From Pseudoscleropodium purum (Eukaryota > Streptophyta > Bryopsida > Hypnales > Brachytheciaceae): a stretch of DNA of 64,000 nucleotides. The stretch is taken from assembly GCA_963969395.1 (NCBI GenBank), contig OZ017805.1:4774001-4838000 (forward strand). The letters run 5' to 3'. Under the pieces are notes generated by a model. The model did no database searches and was not told the DNA's origin. It saw nothing but the letters and a program-made list of their open reading frames with translations. Positions 38,021 to 48,921 of this stretch are shown here, piece after piece (positions within the stretch are counted from its first letter, which is position 1; the number at the start of each line of letters is the position of its first letter). Position numbers and translations under genes: made by a program.

Positions 38021-38809
38021 TCATCCCAAATGGGCTAGGTGGAGGGTATACTTGAGGTCTTCAATCTTCTTTTTGTATGCTCCTTCTTTAATATTGAACT
38101 CTCTCTTTAGGTTTTCTACTTGCATATTGTGAGTTTCTTTTTGTTGATGAAGCTGTGCGTCTTGGTCTTCAACCATCTTTAATAAAGATATATAGGATTG
38201 TAGCAACTTTTTAGTCATCATTGGATGCTTCAACATATCTTGATTAGCTTCCCACTTATCAAGTTCAATGAGGTGCTTAGTATTAGAATTTGGAAGGTTT
38301 GACAATGGTCCACCTATTGTCCTATCACTACCTACTTCTTTCAATCCAAAGGCAATAGCCCCAATATCTTCATCGTTAATAACATTCTCCAAAAATCGAC
38401 CAAATTTAGTTGATCTTAGAGTTTTGAGTTTTTGGTCCATTTCTTCCTTTATGCATCCCGACTTGAAGTCAACATTTGAGTTCTCAGACCACTCTACACA
38501 TGCATTTGCAATTGGTTCATTACTGCTTTTTGCCTTTGTTAGCCCTCCTTCGCCCATATACTTCTATGCTTTGGGGATATCAATGCCCTCTGGAACTCTT
38601 GCTTTACTCTTCATCAAACGCCAATCCACCCTACAATAGAGCCTCTCCTCTGCATACGCCATATGTAGCATTGTAATTTTAGATTCATTTCTATGTACAA
38701 ATGCCCAAGGCCGCATTTTGCAAGGAACTTCGTTAATATCTGTTGTAGAAGTAGACATGTATTTCAAATTCAAATCACAATGAATGTACAAATTACAATT
38801 AATAGGCAT
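38021..38809 (-). pseudogene. Decayed unrecognised protein with C-terminal coiled coil
   Basis: Two open blocks in nearly continuous register read from 38809 (KMRPWAFVHRNESKITML...) and from 38557 to 38021. The break between them is a TAG after GIDIPKA, a likely former Gln codon. The second block has a mixed region (DEDIGAIAFGLKEVGSD) and a coiled-coil-like end (LKMVEDQDAQLHQQKETHN, then LKREFNIKEGAYKKKIEDLK). I do not recognise the family. It lies between internal motif clusters of the hAT-like element and on the opposite strand to the transposase. Confidence 0.45.
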
Positions 38810-38859
38810 TATAATCCAAAATTGTTGGAAAAGGTGTTAGAATTAACAAAATGGATGTG

Positions 38860-39440
38860 AAAAGTGAAGCCCAAATGCCCAAGAGCTATTGGGCCCAACG
38901 CCCCCTAAGTACTCATGCCAAACTTGGAGCTCTAGTGTGAAGTTCAAGATTTTTGAGGCTGACTTGGAGGTATGGACATGAACAATGTTGGGCGGGTACT
39001 TATTTAGTTAGTGGCGCATGTGGTATGGGCACGGATGCTAACAAACATTAGTTGTCTAGGCGTTGACTCGATAGGTATGGGTGTGGACTCCTACAATGAA
39101 GTTCCCGTCCATACCCTAAAACTGGAGTGCAACTTTTGTGTAGACTATGTTCATACCCAACTCTGTACATAGGGGCATGGATGTGTTATAGCGTCTCTTT
39201 CCAAAAAGAGTAAGTGCCTACCCGACCAACTTCAGTCCATGCCTTGGAGAATGAGTCTCCACCCAAGGTATTGGCGTCTGTACTTATACCTAACTGTTCG
39301 CGCCCAAACTTCAAAAAAGTATAAAAGCAACACGCTTTGGATTAGGCTACACGTTTAGCACCTAGCCTCTGTACGTAGACTTCATTTTGAGTTCCTTGGT
39401 AGAGTTTATGTGGCAGAGGGCTGCCCTAGTTTTCTACTGA
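38860..39440. repeat. Internal motif cluster of mixed orientation
   Basis: Variants of GGGCGGGTAC, GGGCACGGATGC, GGCGTTGACTCG and GGGTGTGGACTCC (left-end orientation) occur first. CCCGTCCATACCC, GTCTGTACTT and TTCGCGCCCAAAC (right-end orientation) follow. The cluster precedes the transposase gene. It resembles the left and right subterminal regions placed back to back, which would fit either an internal regulatory repeat or a former junction of two elements. Confidence 0.45.
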
Positions 39441-41576
39441 GGTGATGTTAAAATCAGTTTAGGACGAGAATTAGTGCTAACTATTGTTATTGATATCAGG
39501 TTGTATAAGACCTCAAAGAATCATTTTATCTCTATGACCCATAATGACACTAAATTGTAAACAAATGAAGGAGTGGGAGCCATGGTATAAGTTTTGAGAG
39601 TGTGGGCTTAAAGTAAGCTACATCTTTTGTGGCGCTACATTCAATTACAAACGCGAGCATGCTCTTTCGCACTTGGGATACAAGACAAAATTGGAGAAGT
39701 TGGTGTGTCCTTGCATACCTCGAGTTGTGCGAGAAAAATTTGCAAATTGTGCTAACTTTGTTCCACAATGGATGGGTATTGACCAGATGTAAGATGTAGA
39801 GTCAATGCCTAGTAGTCCACCCAAAAGACATTCGACATCGAGTTCAAGCCAATCCACTCGAGATGAAGTAACATGGAAAGGGATTGGAGAGGGGGTGGGT
39901 GGTGTTGAAGCAAAGGACCTATGTTTAGATCCAATAGTCCTAGCAATTCAAATTCTACAGAAATTGGGCCTCTACATCAACAACACCTACAAGATGCTAT
40001 GAATATTGCAAAGAGGAAGGAATTGAATGAAAAGTAGGCCAATTTTTTCTATGAAGCAAATGTGTTGTACAATGTGGCTAGAAATTTGACATTCATTGAG
40101 GTGGTGTGTGCAACTTCAATGGCACAATTTGAATACTCTCTTCCTTCCTACCATGTGTTGAGGACTCAATTGATTGAACCCAAGAGGTTGCAAATTGGGA
40201 ACGAGATCAAAGCTAAAAAAAATTTTGCGGTGAAGAACTATGAGGTGAGTATATGTAGTGATGGTTGGAATGATATTAATTGTTGTCCTCTTATGAATGT
40301 AATGATGTCATGTCCCACTAGTGATGTATTTCTTAGATCCATTGATATAAAAGGCAAGACAAAAAACATGATGTACATAGCTGACTAGATGAAAGTATTC
40401 ATTGAAAAGGTGGGACCAATTAATGTAATCCAAGTTTGTACCAATAATACAGTGAACATACTGGAACATTAGACAATATTACCACAACGTACCCGCATAT
40501 TTTCAAGCAAGGCTGTACAACACATGCATTGGATCTATTGTTGGAGGATTGGTAAAAATCAAATCATTCGAAGATTTAATCAAGAGGGCAAATGTATTGT
40601 GCAAATACATCAAAGGGCATCATGTGACAATGGCCACTTTTCACCAATTTAGTCTTGAGAGGTAGCTCCTAGTGCCATGTGAAGCTCGCTTTGCTTTTAA
40701 TCTACTCATGATACAACGATGGTTGGAGTTAACAGTAGTGCTAGCAAAAGTGATTGCTCATCCCCTTGTGAAGAATTTTATAGCGGGCCTAAAGAATGTG
40801 CAAAATGGTGTACAAGCCCAAACCAATGGAGAGTATATTATGCGCACTATTGAAGATGACGACTTCTTGCACTGATGTTGGGATTATGTGTATAAGTTGG
40901 AAGATGTGTTGAAGGCCTTGCGTATATTTGATTGCAAGAAGCCAAAGATGGGCAAGGCATGGCTCATAATGCACAATTTATGTAGACATGTGCATGGTTT
41001 GAAAGAGCCACCTTTTTCCTTATCCAGTGAGGTGGTTGATGTTTTGGAAAAAACCTTCAATGAGAGGCAGGCAATGATGTTCACCAATCTTTACTATGCC
41101 AGTGCACTTCTGAATCTATTCTTGAGGGACACACCGTATCTAAAAGAAGACAAATTTGCACTTCGTACATTGTACCATGTTATTAGTGCTTTAGAAAAGT
41201 TAGCAGGTGTAATTTTTGATGATTGTTTGTTGGAACGAACGCAATACAAAGAGTGTGTGGAGCCTATAGCCTTGAAGAATCACTCGACAATCGTGTGGGC
41301 AAATTGCAACCCCACCAATGGTGGCATAGAATTGGAGATTAGAACTTGTCTAAAATTGCTATGCATGTTCTATCACTTATATGTTTGGCATCATCTTGTG
41401 AACGGAATTGGAGTATGTATTTCTATGTTCACAACAAGAAAAGAAATTGTTCCGTGCCCGAAAAGGTAGAATCTTTAGTATACATCTATATTAATAGTCG
41501 TGTGCTTCATAAAAAAACTAGGGGCCGATCCAACTCGTTGGTATGATGATAACGTTCAAATTGAGTCGAAGGATTC

Positions 41577-44500
41577 TGTGGAAGTACAAAAATTCAAACC
41601 AGATAAATTAGTTTGGAATTAGAATTAGATAGACTTGCAATTTTTATTTTTTTTGGTAACCCCTAGAGATTTCTGCTACAATACAATTATGATAGAAATA
41701 GTCAGTTTCTGGATTGCTAAATTCATTAGTAACGTTACGGAAAAAAATCTGATATGGATTTAGGATCCGGAAAAGTACCGAATTCCTAAAACCTACGTTC
41801 TAGACTTCCAATCTAGGAAACTACGAGACCGTTAGGAGAACGGTCTTCTACCTGTTCTCCGCCGAAAATTGTCAATCGCGTGCTGGGTACTTAAACCCAC
41901 CACTACTCTTTCTCTCCTTCTCTGCTTGTTGAACTTTGTGAACGTATAGTTGAGAGATAGAGTGGTGAGATAGCAACCGAGATAGGAAGAAAATGAAAAT
42001 ATTAGTACCGGAAGAGGTTATCAATTGTCGGGTATTTATGGCAGCGATTGCCGATCCAGCTGCACGAAAGTCTGGAGTTGTAGCCCGGATGGTTTGTCTG
42101 GTTATCCCTTCTGATCCGGCTCATTGAGCTCAATTAGAGGAGGATCTCATGTGTATCGGGTGTGTTAGATTGTTAAATAGGCCGTGGAGCATGAAGAACG
42201 AAGAGATGATTCAGGAACTCATTTACGGAGTTTTGAATCAGTACGAGTTAACAATGAGAGGTCAATCCGTAGCTTGGATGGAAGACATTTGGGCGGATGT
42301 CTATTTGTTTAAAAAAATGGACTCGGACTAGCCAAAAGAATAGATAAGTACGTAGCCGAAAAGTTCCAAAGTCAAACCCACTCAAAAGAGGATTTTGCCA
42401 TCAGCGACTGTAAGAACGAGAGGCATAGACGGGTACCAAATTTCCTCATTCTAATCTTGTATCCGGAAAAGCCTACTTGGATTATGGTCATGGTGGCTAA
42501 CACTATTTTCGGGGCTTTCGAGGACCGGATCGTCCATTAGGGAGAGTGATTCAAGGAATAGTGAACGAGCTGGCAAAGCACGTGGGCCAGGCGAAGCATA
42601 GTCCTATCACCACAAGGAAGTCTTGAGTGTAGAGGAGACGATTCAATACAACACTGAAGTCAAAATCTTGAAGTACGGCTTCACAGATGAGCTGGAGAAG
42701 GAGGAGAAGGAATCCAAAGAAGAAGAGCAACTGGAAGAGGAAGAAGAAGCAATAGTTCAAAGACGAAGGAAGTCCATGGATCTGGCTACACGGAGAAAGG
42801 TGCTAACACTGGAGCGGGAGGAACCATTTCCAGATTTAGAACATCCCTAAGAATTGGAGTTCTTTGAAGCCAGAATTTAGTGGATGCAACAAGCTAAATA
42901 GATGTATGACAACTTAGAAGATCACGTGCTCCTTATTACAAGTGAACTCAAGGTAGAGTCAGACCAAATTTTGGAGGAGATTCGGAAATGTCCGAATTCA
43001 GAAGAATTCCAATAGAAGAAGGAAAAAATCCGAAAGTTGCAGAAAAAAAAGGATAGCCTCAAGTTTCAACTCGAGTGGATGGAGGGAGAGCTGAATGCAG
43101 CTAGATGGAAAGAGACAGAGGTTCTTTGACTTGTCCACGACCTCAAGGAACTCGTCATGGTTTCAGAGCATACGGTGATCCAAGTTGACTTCTACATTGC
43201 ATAGTTCAAGAAGGAGAGACACATGACCGGATCCAGGATGGTAAAGATCATGGTCAACTTCAAAGTCTGGATGAGGATTGTTTTGAAGGACATGCACAAG
43301 TTGCTTAGATACCAAGTTTCGGAACAGACTATCGACTTAGAAGAGTTTCCAGAAGTCCCTAGGAGTATATTCCGGGATACTTTGGTTCGACAAATTTCGA
43401 TCTAGTAGGTTTTTAGTGGTCCGATACAGCCACAATCGGAGGAACTAAAGTCTATCCTCACTCTAATGGCGGGTCCATCAGGCAGTCAAGCATAGACTCC
43501 ATTAGGACCAACGGCACTAGAGCCGGAGAAAAGTAAAAAGTCTGTTCTGGTAGAGCAAAAGGTTTCCATCCCAATTTTTCTACCACCTAGGAAAATCATG
43601 GCTAGAAAGTTCATGGTACACCTGGATTAGCTATTTGCGGCAACCTCGACGTACAGATTGGCATAATGACAAATCTAGCTTGGTCTTATCCACAAGGTTT
43701 CTCCCATATGCATCGGTCGATGCCAAATGGGATCATGCTGAGATTGAATTGAATGAGTTGCCACAAGCCAAGGAACCGGAGATTCAAGAAATTGAAGAGT
43801 CAGAAGAGGAGGTGTTGAAGTTCGGATCCGAGGAAGAGATGAAATTGGAAGACTTACCTCCCAAAGTTTCACAAAAGCCTCAAACTTGGTCATCAGCAAA
43901 GAATACACCGATGAAGGCTACGGTAAAGATTCCAAGTAGTCAAAGCAGGAGCAGCTCAAAGAAGGCACAACGGGGTAGATAGAATATAGGTAGTTAGGTA
44001 GGATTTTCATTCCGGAATGGAATTTCCAAGTGTGGGTCCGGGATTCGGATTGTTTTAGAGGTTCTGGAGTTGTAGGTACAATTGGGCGGTGAACGTTCCG
44101 GATATCTTGGGTTATTTACTAGTTGGTTGCCTTGATTTCTAGGGTGTTTTTTTGGCTTATTAGGCCTTTGGTTTTGGTTTTTAAGGGCAAGCAAGTTTTC
44201 TGCCCTCTCATTCCATCATAGAATTTTTTTTGCTATATTTCATTCCCTTCTTTAATTTGAGTCACTTGGTGAACATTTTGACTCCAACTGTGTATCCGGA
44301 TTGTGTTGATTTGTTATTTGGTGTATTGAGATGTGAGAAGGACGGGTGAGGAAGAATCCAAATCTCAAATAACTGAATTGGATTAAAGGAGTGCTATTGT
44401 AATGGTATTAGATACAAGACAAAGGAGTTGCGTATGGTGCCTTTGAACTACCGAAATAGTAATCTAATTTTTAGTGAAGAGTGGTGTGAGTGCAGATCTG

Positions 44501-45098
44501 GAATTGGAAACAATTCTGTGCGGAGATTAGCGATCATCAGAGGAAACTCCCACTCACCAGAAGGTCTACCAACCTTAGGATCCGTCTTACACCTAGAAAG
44601 ATTACCCCCTTGTAAGTTCCAAGTGCCTAAGATTTGTCGTTGTAATAAAGACGAATGAAAGCAGTCTTGAGTGACCTACATTCTGAAATGGCCATCCGAA
44701 ATGTTGTGAGGATTTGGATCTACCTTCTGTGCTACAACACCTTTAGTACTTGGGTGTTTGTTTGTTTGTTTTTACTTGTGTAGTGAGTTAGAAAAAGAGT
44801 GGTGAAGTCTCTACCCCTTGAAAGATTAAGAGCGAACCTTTTGATGGAAAAACAGAGGAATTGAAAATCAGTGTATTTAGAGACGTAACTAGAAATTGAA
44901 TGAATTCGGATTTGGATTGGAATCTAGATAACAGTTGATTTTAGAAAAGAGTAGAAGAGAGTAGTCAATAGAAGAGAAAACGACCATCTAGATACTAAAG
45001 TTTGAGAGCACATCTGGAATTCCCTAGGACGATAATTTGTGTCATCTTTCCACGTTTTTGTGTGTAAAGATACTTATGCCTAGACTACACGTGCAACA
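41577..45098 (+). mobile_element. TGTCGC-family element B-plus, 3.5 kb
   Basis: The left end TGTGGAAGTACAAAA and the right end CACGTGCAACA are decayed forms of the TGTCGCWRC...GYWGCGACA family ends. Five-base repeats GATTC (41572-41576) and GATTT (45099-45103) flank it, differing by one C/T change. It aligns end to end with the minus-strand copy 52346-55868 and, more distantly, with type A in layout and protein. In order it holds a leader, a TACTTAAAC box near 41888, a broken ORF and a 3' kilobase ending with a segment similar to the A-type GGTGGGCCTACCACTC region. It is inserted in the hAT transposase gene. Confidence 0.8.
41993..43985 (+). pseudogene. Element B ORF, broken copy in B-plus
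   Basis: Homologous to the A3 protein. CIGCVRLLNRPWSMKNEEMI aligns with SMGCVGFAEKPWGFREERMV, QSVAWMEDIWADVY with APVSWNEGMWRAVY, and RHRRVPNFLILILYPEKPTW with DRHRRLLQFLVPVLHPEKPT. An acidic stretch (about 42690-42760) and coiled-coil-like segments follow. The C-terminal part near 43740-43980 is well kept. Many stops interrupt it, mostly TAG (for example near 42128, 42331, 43402), along with at least one frameshift. It is clearly older than A1 and A3. Function is unknown, as for the type A protein. Confidence 0.75.
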
Positions 45099-46295
45099 GA
45101 TTTTGATCCTGATGCTCTTGGCTCTATTTTGGTGGAAGAACTAAATCACACCTTTCATGCAATGCAAGTAGAGGATGTAGAAGATGATGACATGGAAGCA
45201 AATCAAGCACCTTCTATGGCTGGGGTGTATATAAATTTGTGAGCGGAAGGTACCAATCACTTTGAAGAAGCAAGGAACTACTATGGAGATGGACCAGATG
45301 TAGATGATGATATTCTTCTTCATGATTCATGACCTTCGGGTTCAAACACTCGTTGCAACTACTCCCCTCCCCTCCTTCCAAATGAAAGTGTTGTGGTTGA
45401 CAACTATATTCCCTTACCTTTGGTAAACAATGAAGGTACTACAGGAGATTGTAGCAATGATGATCTTCCCCCCAATGAGGACAACAACAATAATTATATG
45501 TTTTTAAAAACCAATTCCAAGTACAGAGATAATTACCACGATAGAAATAGAAAGAATATTGTGAACCATACACCTTCGAATAGTAGGTTGTTAAGCCATG
45601 ATGGTGGTGAAAGCAAAGGACGAGTGCATGGTCAAGCTAGTAGTAGTACATTTCCAATAGGTCACTATAGTTGAGACATTAGAAAGACACCTATGGCCCA
45701 CACACTTCCAACAAGTGAAATGGACATTGATTAAGCAATACATTTTGACCCTTCACATGTACGTGTAGAAGAGGATGGCATTCCATGTCCTACGCAAATA
45801 AGTGCAAATGCTACCTTAGAGATGAGGTTCTCTACCACTAGTCATAGATGGAGTTCACCAATGCAACATTCTACATTGCCCTCTGCTATGAGAACTTCAA
45901 ATCCTACCTCCAAACATATGAAAGGAGGATTAGGCTCAGTGGGGAATGCTCCAATTCCAGTGCAAAATGTTTCTAAGATAGCTCAAGGTGGTAGATCCCT
46001 TCAAGCCCCTTATGCAATCATCATGGGTAAATATAAATCAGCACATCATGCTACTCATGGAGGAAAGAACACTCGCGAAGCATCATCGTCTAAGGCCCCT
46101 AAACTTCCCCCCTATGGAATTAGAGCACTACGCGTTGTCGTCGTGGTAGAACCATTTCTGGAAATATTTTCTCCAAAGTCTACAAGAATGACACCAACGT
46201 TTAAGGTTTGCAGAGATATTACAAGCCCAACTATAAATTTAGATGTAGAAGATCCTATAGCAAAATGGCATAAGAAGATAGTAAATAAGAATTGA

Positions 46296-47100
46296 AAAAG
46301 AGGAAGAGTTGTTACGAAGCTTTAAGTTGAGAATTCAGAGGTCGAGGGGCATCTCTCATCACAAGGCACTAATGACAAAGAAGGTTCTAAAAGCAAGAAT
46401 GAGGAAGATGACGATGACCGTGATTGTGATGAAGCACCAGTAGATTCGGATATGTGCATTCAAGAAGCTCATTGGATGAGGGGCTTGAACTAGGAAGTTC
46501 ACAGATCAAATTGTTTGAATAATGCAATGACAATATTAATAGATCAAGTAGATGAGAATCTTTATGAAGACAAATTTAGCACTTGAATATTAGATTGAAA
46601 GTGAAGAGATGTTAGAGAAGGAGTTTTTTTGATAACTAGGATAGGGGTCCATGTATTATGAAACTATAGTTTCCCAGTATTGTTACTGTACTTTCAATTG
46701 CATGAAATCTATAAACACTTTTGATTATCATAATAGCAATTGTATGAATATAGGTTATTTATTGGTCATACATGATTTTATATGAAGTGCAATCACTACA
46801 AGAGAAAGCTTTGTTTTAAATGAGTTTTTACATCCCCTTTTGAATATTAGATTATAAGTAATGACCTTTAAAAAAAATTCACAAAATTTTAGAAGAAATA
46901 CCATTGAAAAACTACCTTTGAATAACTCTATTTATATAGTCAATGGTCAACTAAAAAGAAATACTACATGCTTTAACCTTAATAATTTCTAATGGACAAT
47001 GTCAAGAACACTAAACCAACTTATTTCAAAACTATTCATTTCCATTCAGAAATCTTGAAGACCACTTAAGCATTTAGAAAATAGACTAGCACCTCCAACT
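46296..47100. other. Non-coding DNA downstream of the transposase remains
   Basis: The first 250 bases still read like a polar coding tail with stops (EGSKSKNEEDDDDRD). The rest is AT-rich and without a supportable gene. Confidence 0.4.
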
Positions 47101-47104
47101 ATGG

Positions 47105-47490
47105 CCTACAACATCTATGCTCCAGTTGATATAGGTCCCTGCTAAACAACGTCCACGCTGAACAAGTAGCATTTGCGTTTGACTAGTTCCGCGCCCAAAC
47201 TACTTCTATTCACACTAGCACATAGACATCCACGCCCGAAATTTTAACATCTACACTCATCTGAGTCGGCGTCCATACAATAGTGTCCATGTCTTGATCC
47301 TTTAGTTTACGCCCTGGCCTTTTGGGTTTACGCCTAGTTCCCTCCACGCCCAGGCACCCACATCTCTACCCAAACTTCAAAGTTGGCACCCCTAACTTCA
47401 AAGTTGTCTCCCATCTATGTCCGCATCCATACAATTGTATCTGTGCCCATAGAGTTTGTGCTTGTACTCTAGTATGGACTACCATGTCAT
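47105..47490. repeat. hAT right subterminal region with GTCCACGCCC motifs
   Basis: Repeated variants such as ACGTCCACGCTG, TCCGCGCCCAAAC, ATCCACGCCCG, GGCGTCCATAC, TTTACGCCCTGG and CTCCACGCCCAGG occur through this interval. A paired CCAAACTTCAAAGTTG... / CCTAACTTCAAAGTTG repeat lies near 47380. They are the complement of the GGGCGTGGATGCA motifs at the left end. Such inverted subterminal motifs are candidate transposase-binding sites. This is inference. Confidence 0.55.
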
Positions 47491-47626
47491 GTAGTAAACA
47501 TAATTCATGACAACTTTTTTTTATCCAACCCAAAATTTAAAGCCCCAAATTCTAAAAGTTGTTCGATAGACCGACCCTCCGTCTATCCAGTCCAATAATC
47601 CAAACTTACCCAATGTGACAACCTTA

Positions 47627-47990
47627 ATCTACATCCCAACTTCTACATTTTCTTTCTTCCATTTTTAAAGATTTATCTTATATTTTTTAGGGTTCTAATT
47701 TCTAAACTATTGTTCATGGCTTTTTAGATAGAATGCAGGTTCTCTTGCACAAGAAAAATCTGAAATGTAGAAAGAATTTTTTTTTCTCATGAAATCTCAA
47801 TGTGGAGGGCAATTTCAACTTCTACATATTTTCTTTATTTTATTTTATTAATTTATTTCATGTGTTTTGTGCTTTAAAATTTTTAAACTACAACATATGG
47901 CATTCTAAAGTAGATTTTTTTTGGTAGAAAATTGCCTATCTATAGTATAAAATTAGTTTCCTCATGGACTAAAAATATTCATGTACTTTG
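47627..47990. repeat. Satellite array, two monomers right of the hAT-like element
   Basis: The array resumes with ATCTACAT (the right TSD copy) followed by CCCAACTTCTACATTTTCTTTCTTCC, the expected continuation of the monomer cut at 29110. One P-type monomer (near 47697) and one Q-type (near 47884) follow, until the insertion at 47991. Confidence 0.75.
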
Positions 47991-48175
47991 TGTGAGGTAC
48001 TTTTTCACTAACTTTTATTTTTACAAAAAGTACTTGTAGTATAGGGATTCATCTGTAGATAAGCCAACGTAGTCTATTATTGATGTGTCTAATGTCACTT
48101 TTAAAGTAGATTTAGATTATGTGTAAACTAACTTTATGGTCCATACCTAGAAACTTTATTCTTATACTTCTATTC

Positions 48176-48198
48176 TTTTTTTTTTTTTTTTTTTTTTT
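48176..48198. repeat. Homopolymer run of 23 T
   Basis: An uninterrupted T run on the plus strand inside the 2.2-kb TG...CA element. Equivalent to a poly(A) on the minus strand, so it could be the tail of a small retroposon, but no SINE body is evident next to it. Confidence 0.9.
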
Positions 48199-48834
48199 GT
48201 CCCCAAATTCTCTCAATTTGGTGGACAGTCCATTACCACTAATGCAAATACAATGTTTTAAGAGTTTTGGTCCTATATAGTATTCTAGGGTGGAAATACA
48301 TTATGGGCAACACGTTAGATTGGGCAACACGCCTTATACATGGATGTAGCCTTTAACCTAATCATATATATACAAGATAATATTTTTAAAGTATACAAAT
48401 AATTCATTAATTAATACCTTTTTATGTATTAGAGCAACAAGTCCAAAACCACGGGGTAAGCTGTTCCTAGAACACACTCGACCATTTATCAACCACAAAG
48501 AACACTATTTCCACAAATATTGTCCAAAGTCTAAATTACAAAATTTATTTTAGAAGTTGTGGGACTTCTAGTCACTCCCAATTCTATGACCTAGATCCAA
48601 ACCAGGGGCACGATCCAAAGGCTGTTCAAAAAAATTTGAGCCTTTATTTTAGTTTGTTTTATTTTTGGTCAATTAATTAAGTCACATCAACTAAATTTAT
48701 ACCTAAAACTTCAATTTTAATATTATAAAATTTATTTTATAGGTTAAAGGACCTATAGCCACTCTCAACCCAATGACTGTGAGCCGCAAATCTATAACCG
48801 TCACAATAAACCTATGACCATGGGTAACATCTCA

Positions 48835-48921
48835 CAGTACCGTGGTCCAAGGTCACTTGAGACAACAAGTTTGAATTTGGGGGTTCAAATCCCTAATTTT
48901 CTTCGAAGGGGAAAAAAAAAA
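48835..48921 (+). mobile_element. Possible tRNA-derived SINE fragment with A tail
   Basis: GGTTCAAATCC at 48882-48892 matches the internal Pol III B box, in a GGGGG/CCCTA stem context like a tRNA T arm. TGGTCCAAGGT, about 40 bases upstream, is a weak A-box candidate. An A run follows at 48912-48921. No full tRNA cloverleaf can be drawn. Chance is a real alternative. Confidence 0.3.

Larger units (their letters stand above)
39562..46295 (+). pseudogene. hAT-family transposase, decayed and split by element B-plus
   Basis: A BED-type zinc finger lies at about 39595-39770 (YIFCGATFNYKREHALSHLG, then CPCIPRVVREKF). A DUF659-like part lies at 40060-40390 (PSYHVLRTQLIEP, ICSDGWNDINCCPLMNVMM, LRSIDIKGKTKN), and an RNase H-like part at about 40490-41300 (CTTHALDLLLEDW across a frame change, then RFAFNLLMIQRW). 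The hAT dimerisation signature lies at 41346-41560 (LSLICLASSCERNWSMYF, RNCSVPEKVESLVYIYINSR). Element B-plus then cuts the gene. Joining 41576 to 45104 restores IESKDFDPDALGS in one frame. It is followed by a ~400-codon polar tail. Frameshifts and TAG/TGA stops show it is inactive. It probably moved the surrounding element when intact. Confidence 0.8.
29111..47626. mobile_element. Giant hAT-like transposon, 18.5 kb with nested insertions
   Basis: The left end is TAGAGTTGTCATAG and the right end, read inward, is TAAGGTTGTCACAT (9 of the first 11 bases match). Both sides carry the 8-bp duplication ATCTACAT (29103-29110 and 47627-47634). The satellite monomer is cut exactly there and resumes on the other side. 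A quasi-palindromic TGGAC...GTC-GTC-ATC block lies just inside each end. Length is 18516 bp, or about 13.3 kb without elements A2 and B-plus and their TSD copies. Inside lie a decayed BED/DUF659/dimerisation transposase and remains of a kinase-like, a RING-like and a coiled-coil protein. An 8-bp TSD and this type of TIR are known hAT features. That these genes are cargo of one element is inference. A composite of two elements is possible. Confidence 0.8.

Noticed and set aside
37867..38055. ORF with Tyr-Ile repeats
   Set aside because: It is the translation of the (TA)n microsatellite.
41637..41680. Left end of element B placed at CTGCTACAATAC (41673), with GATTT as TSD
   Set aside because: Similarity between the two B copies continues about 95 bases further left. 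The end at 41577 gives TSDs for both copies and restores the hAT frame.
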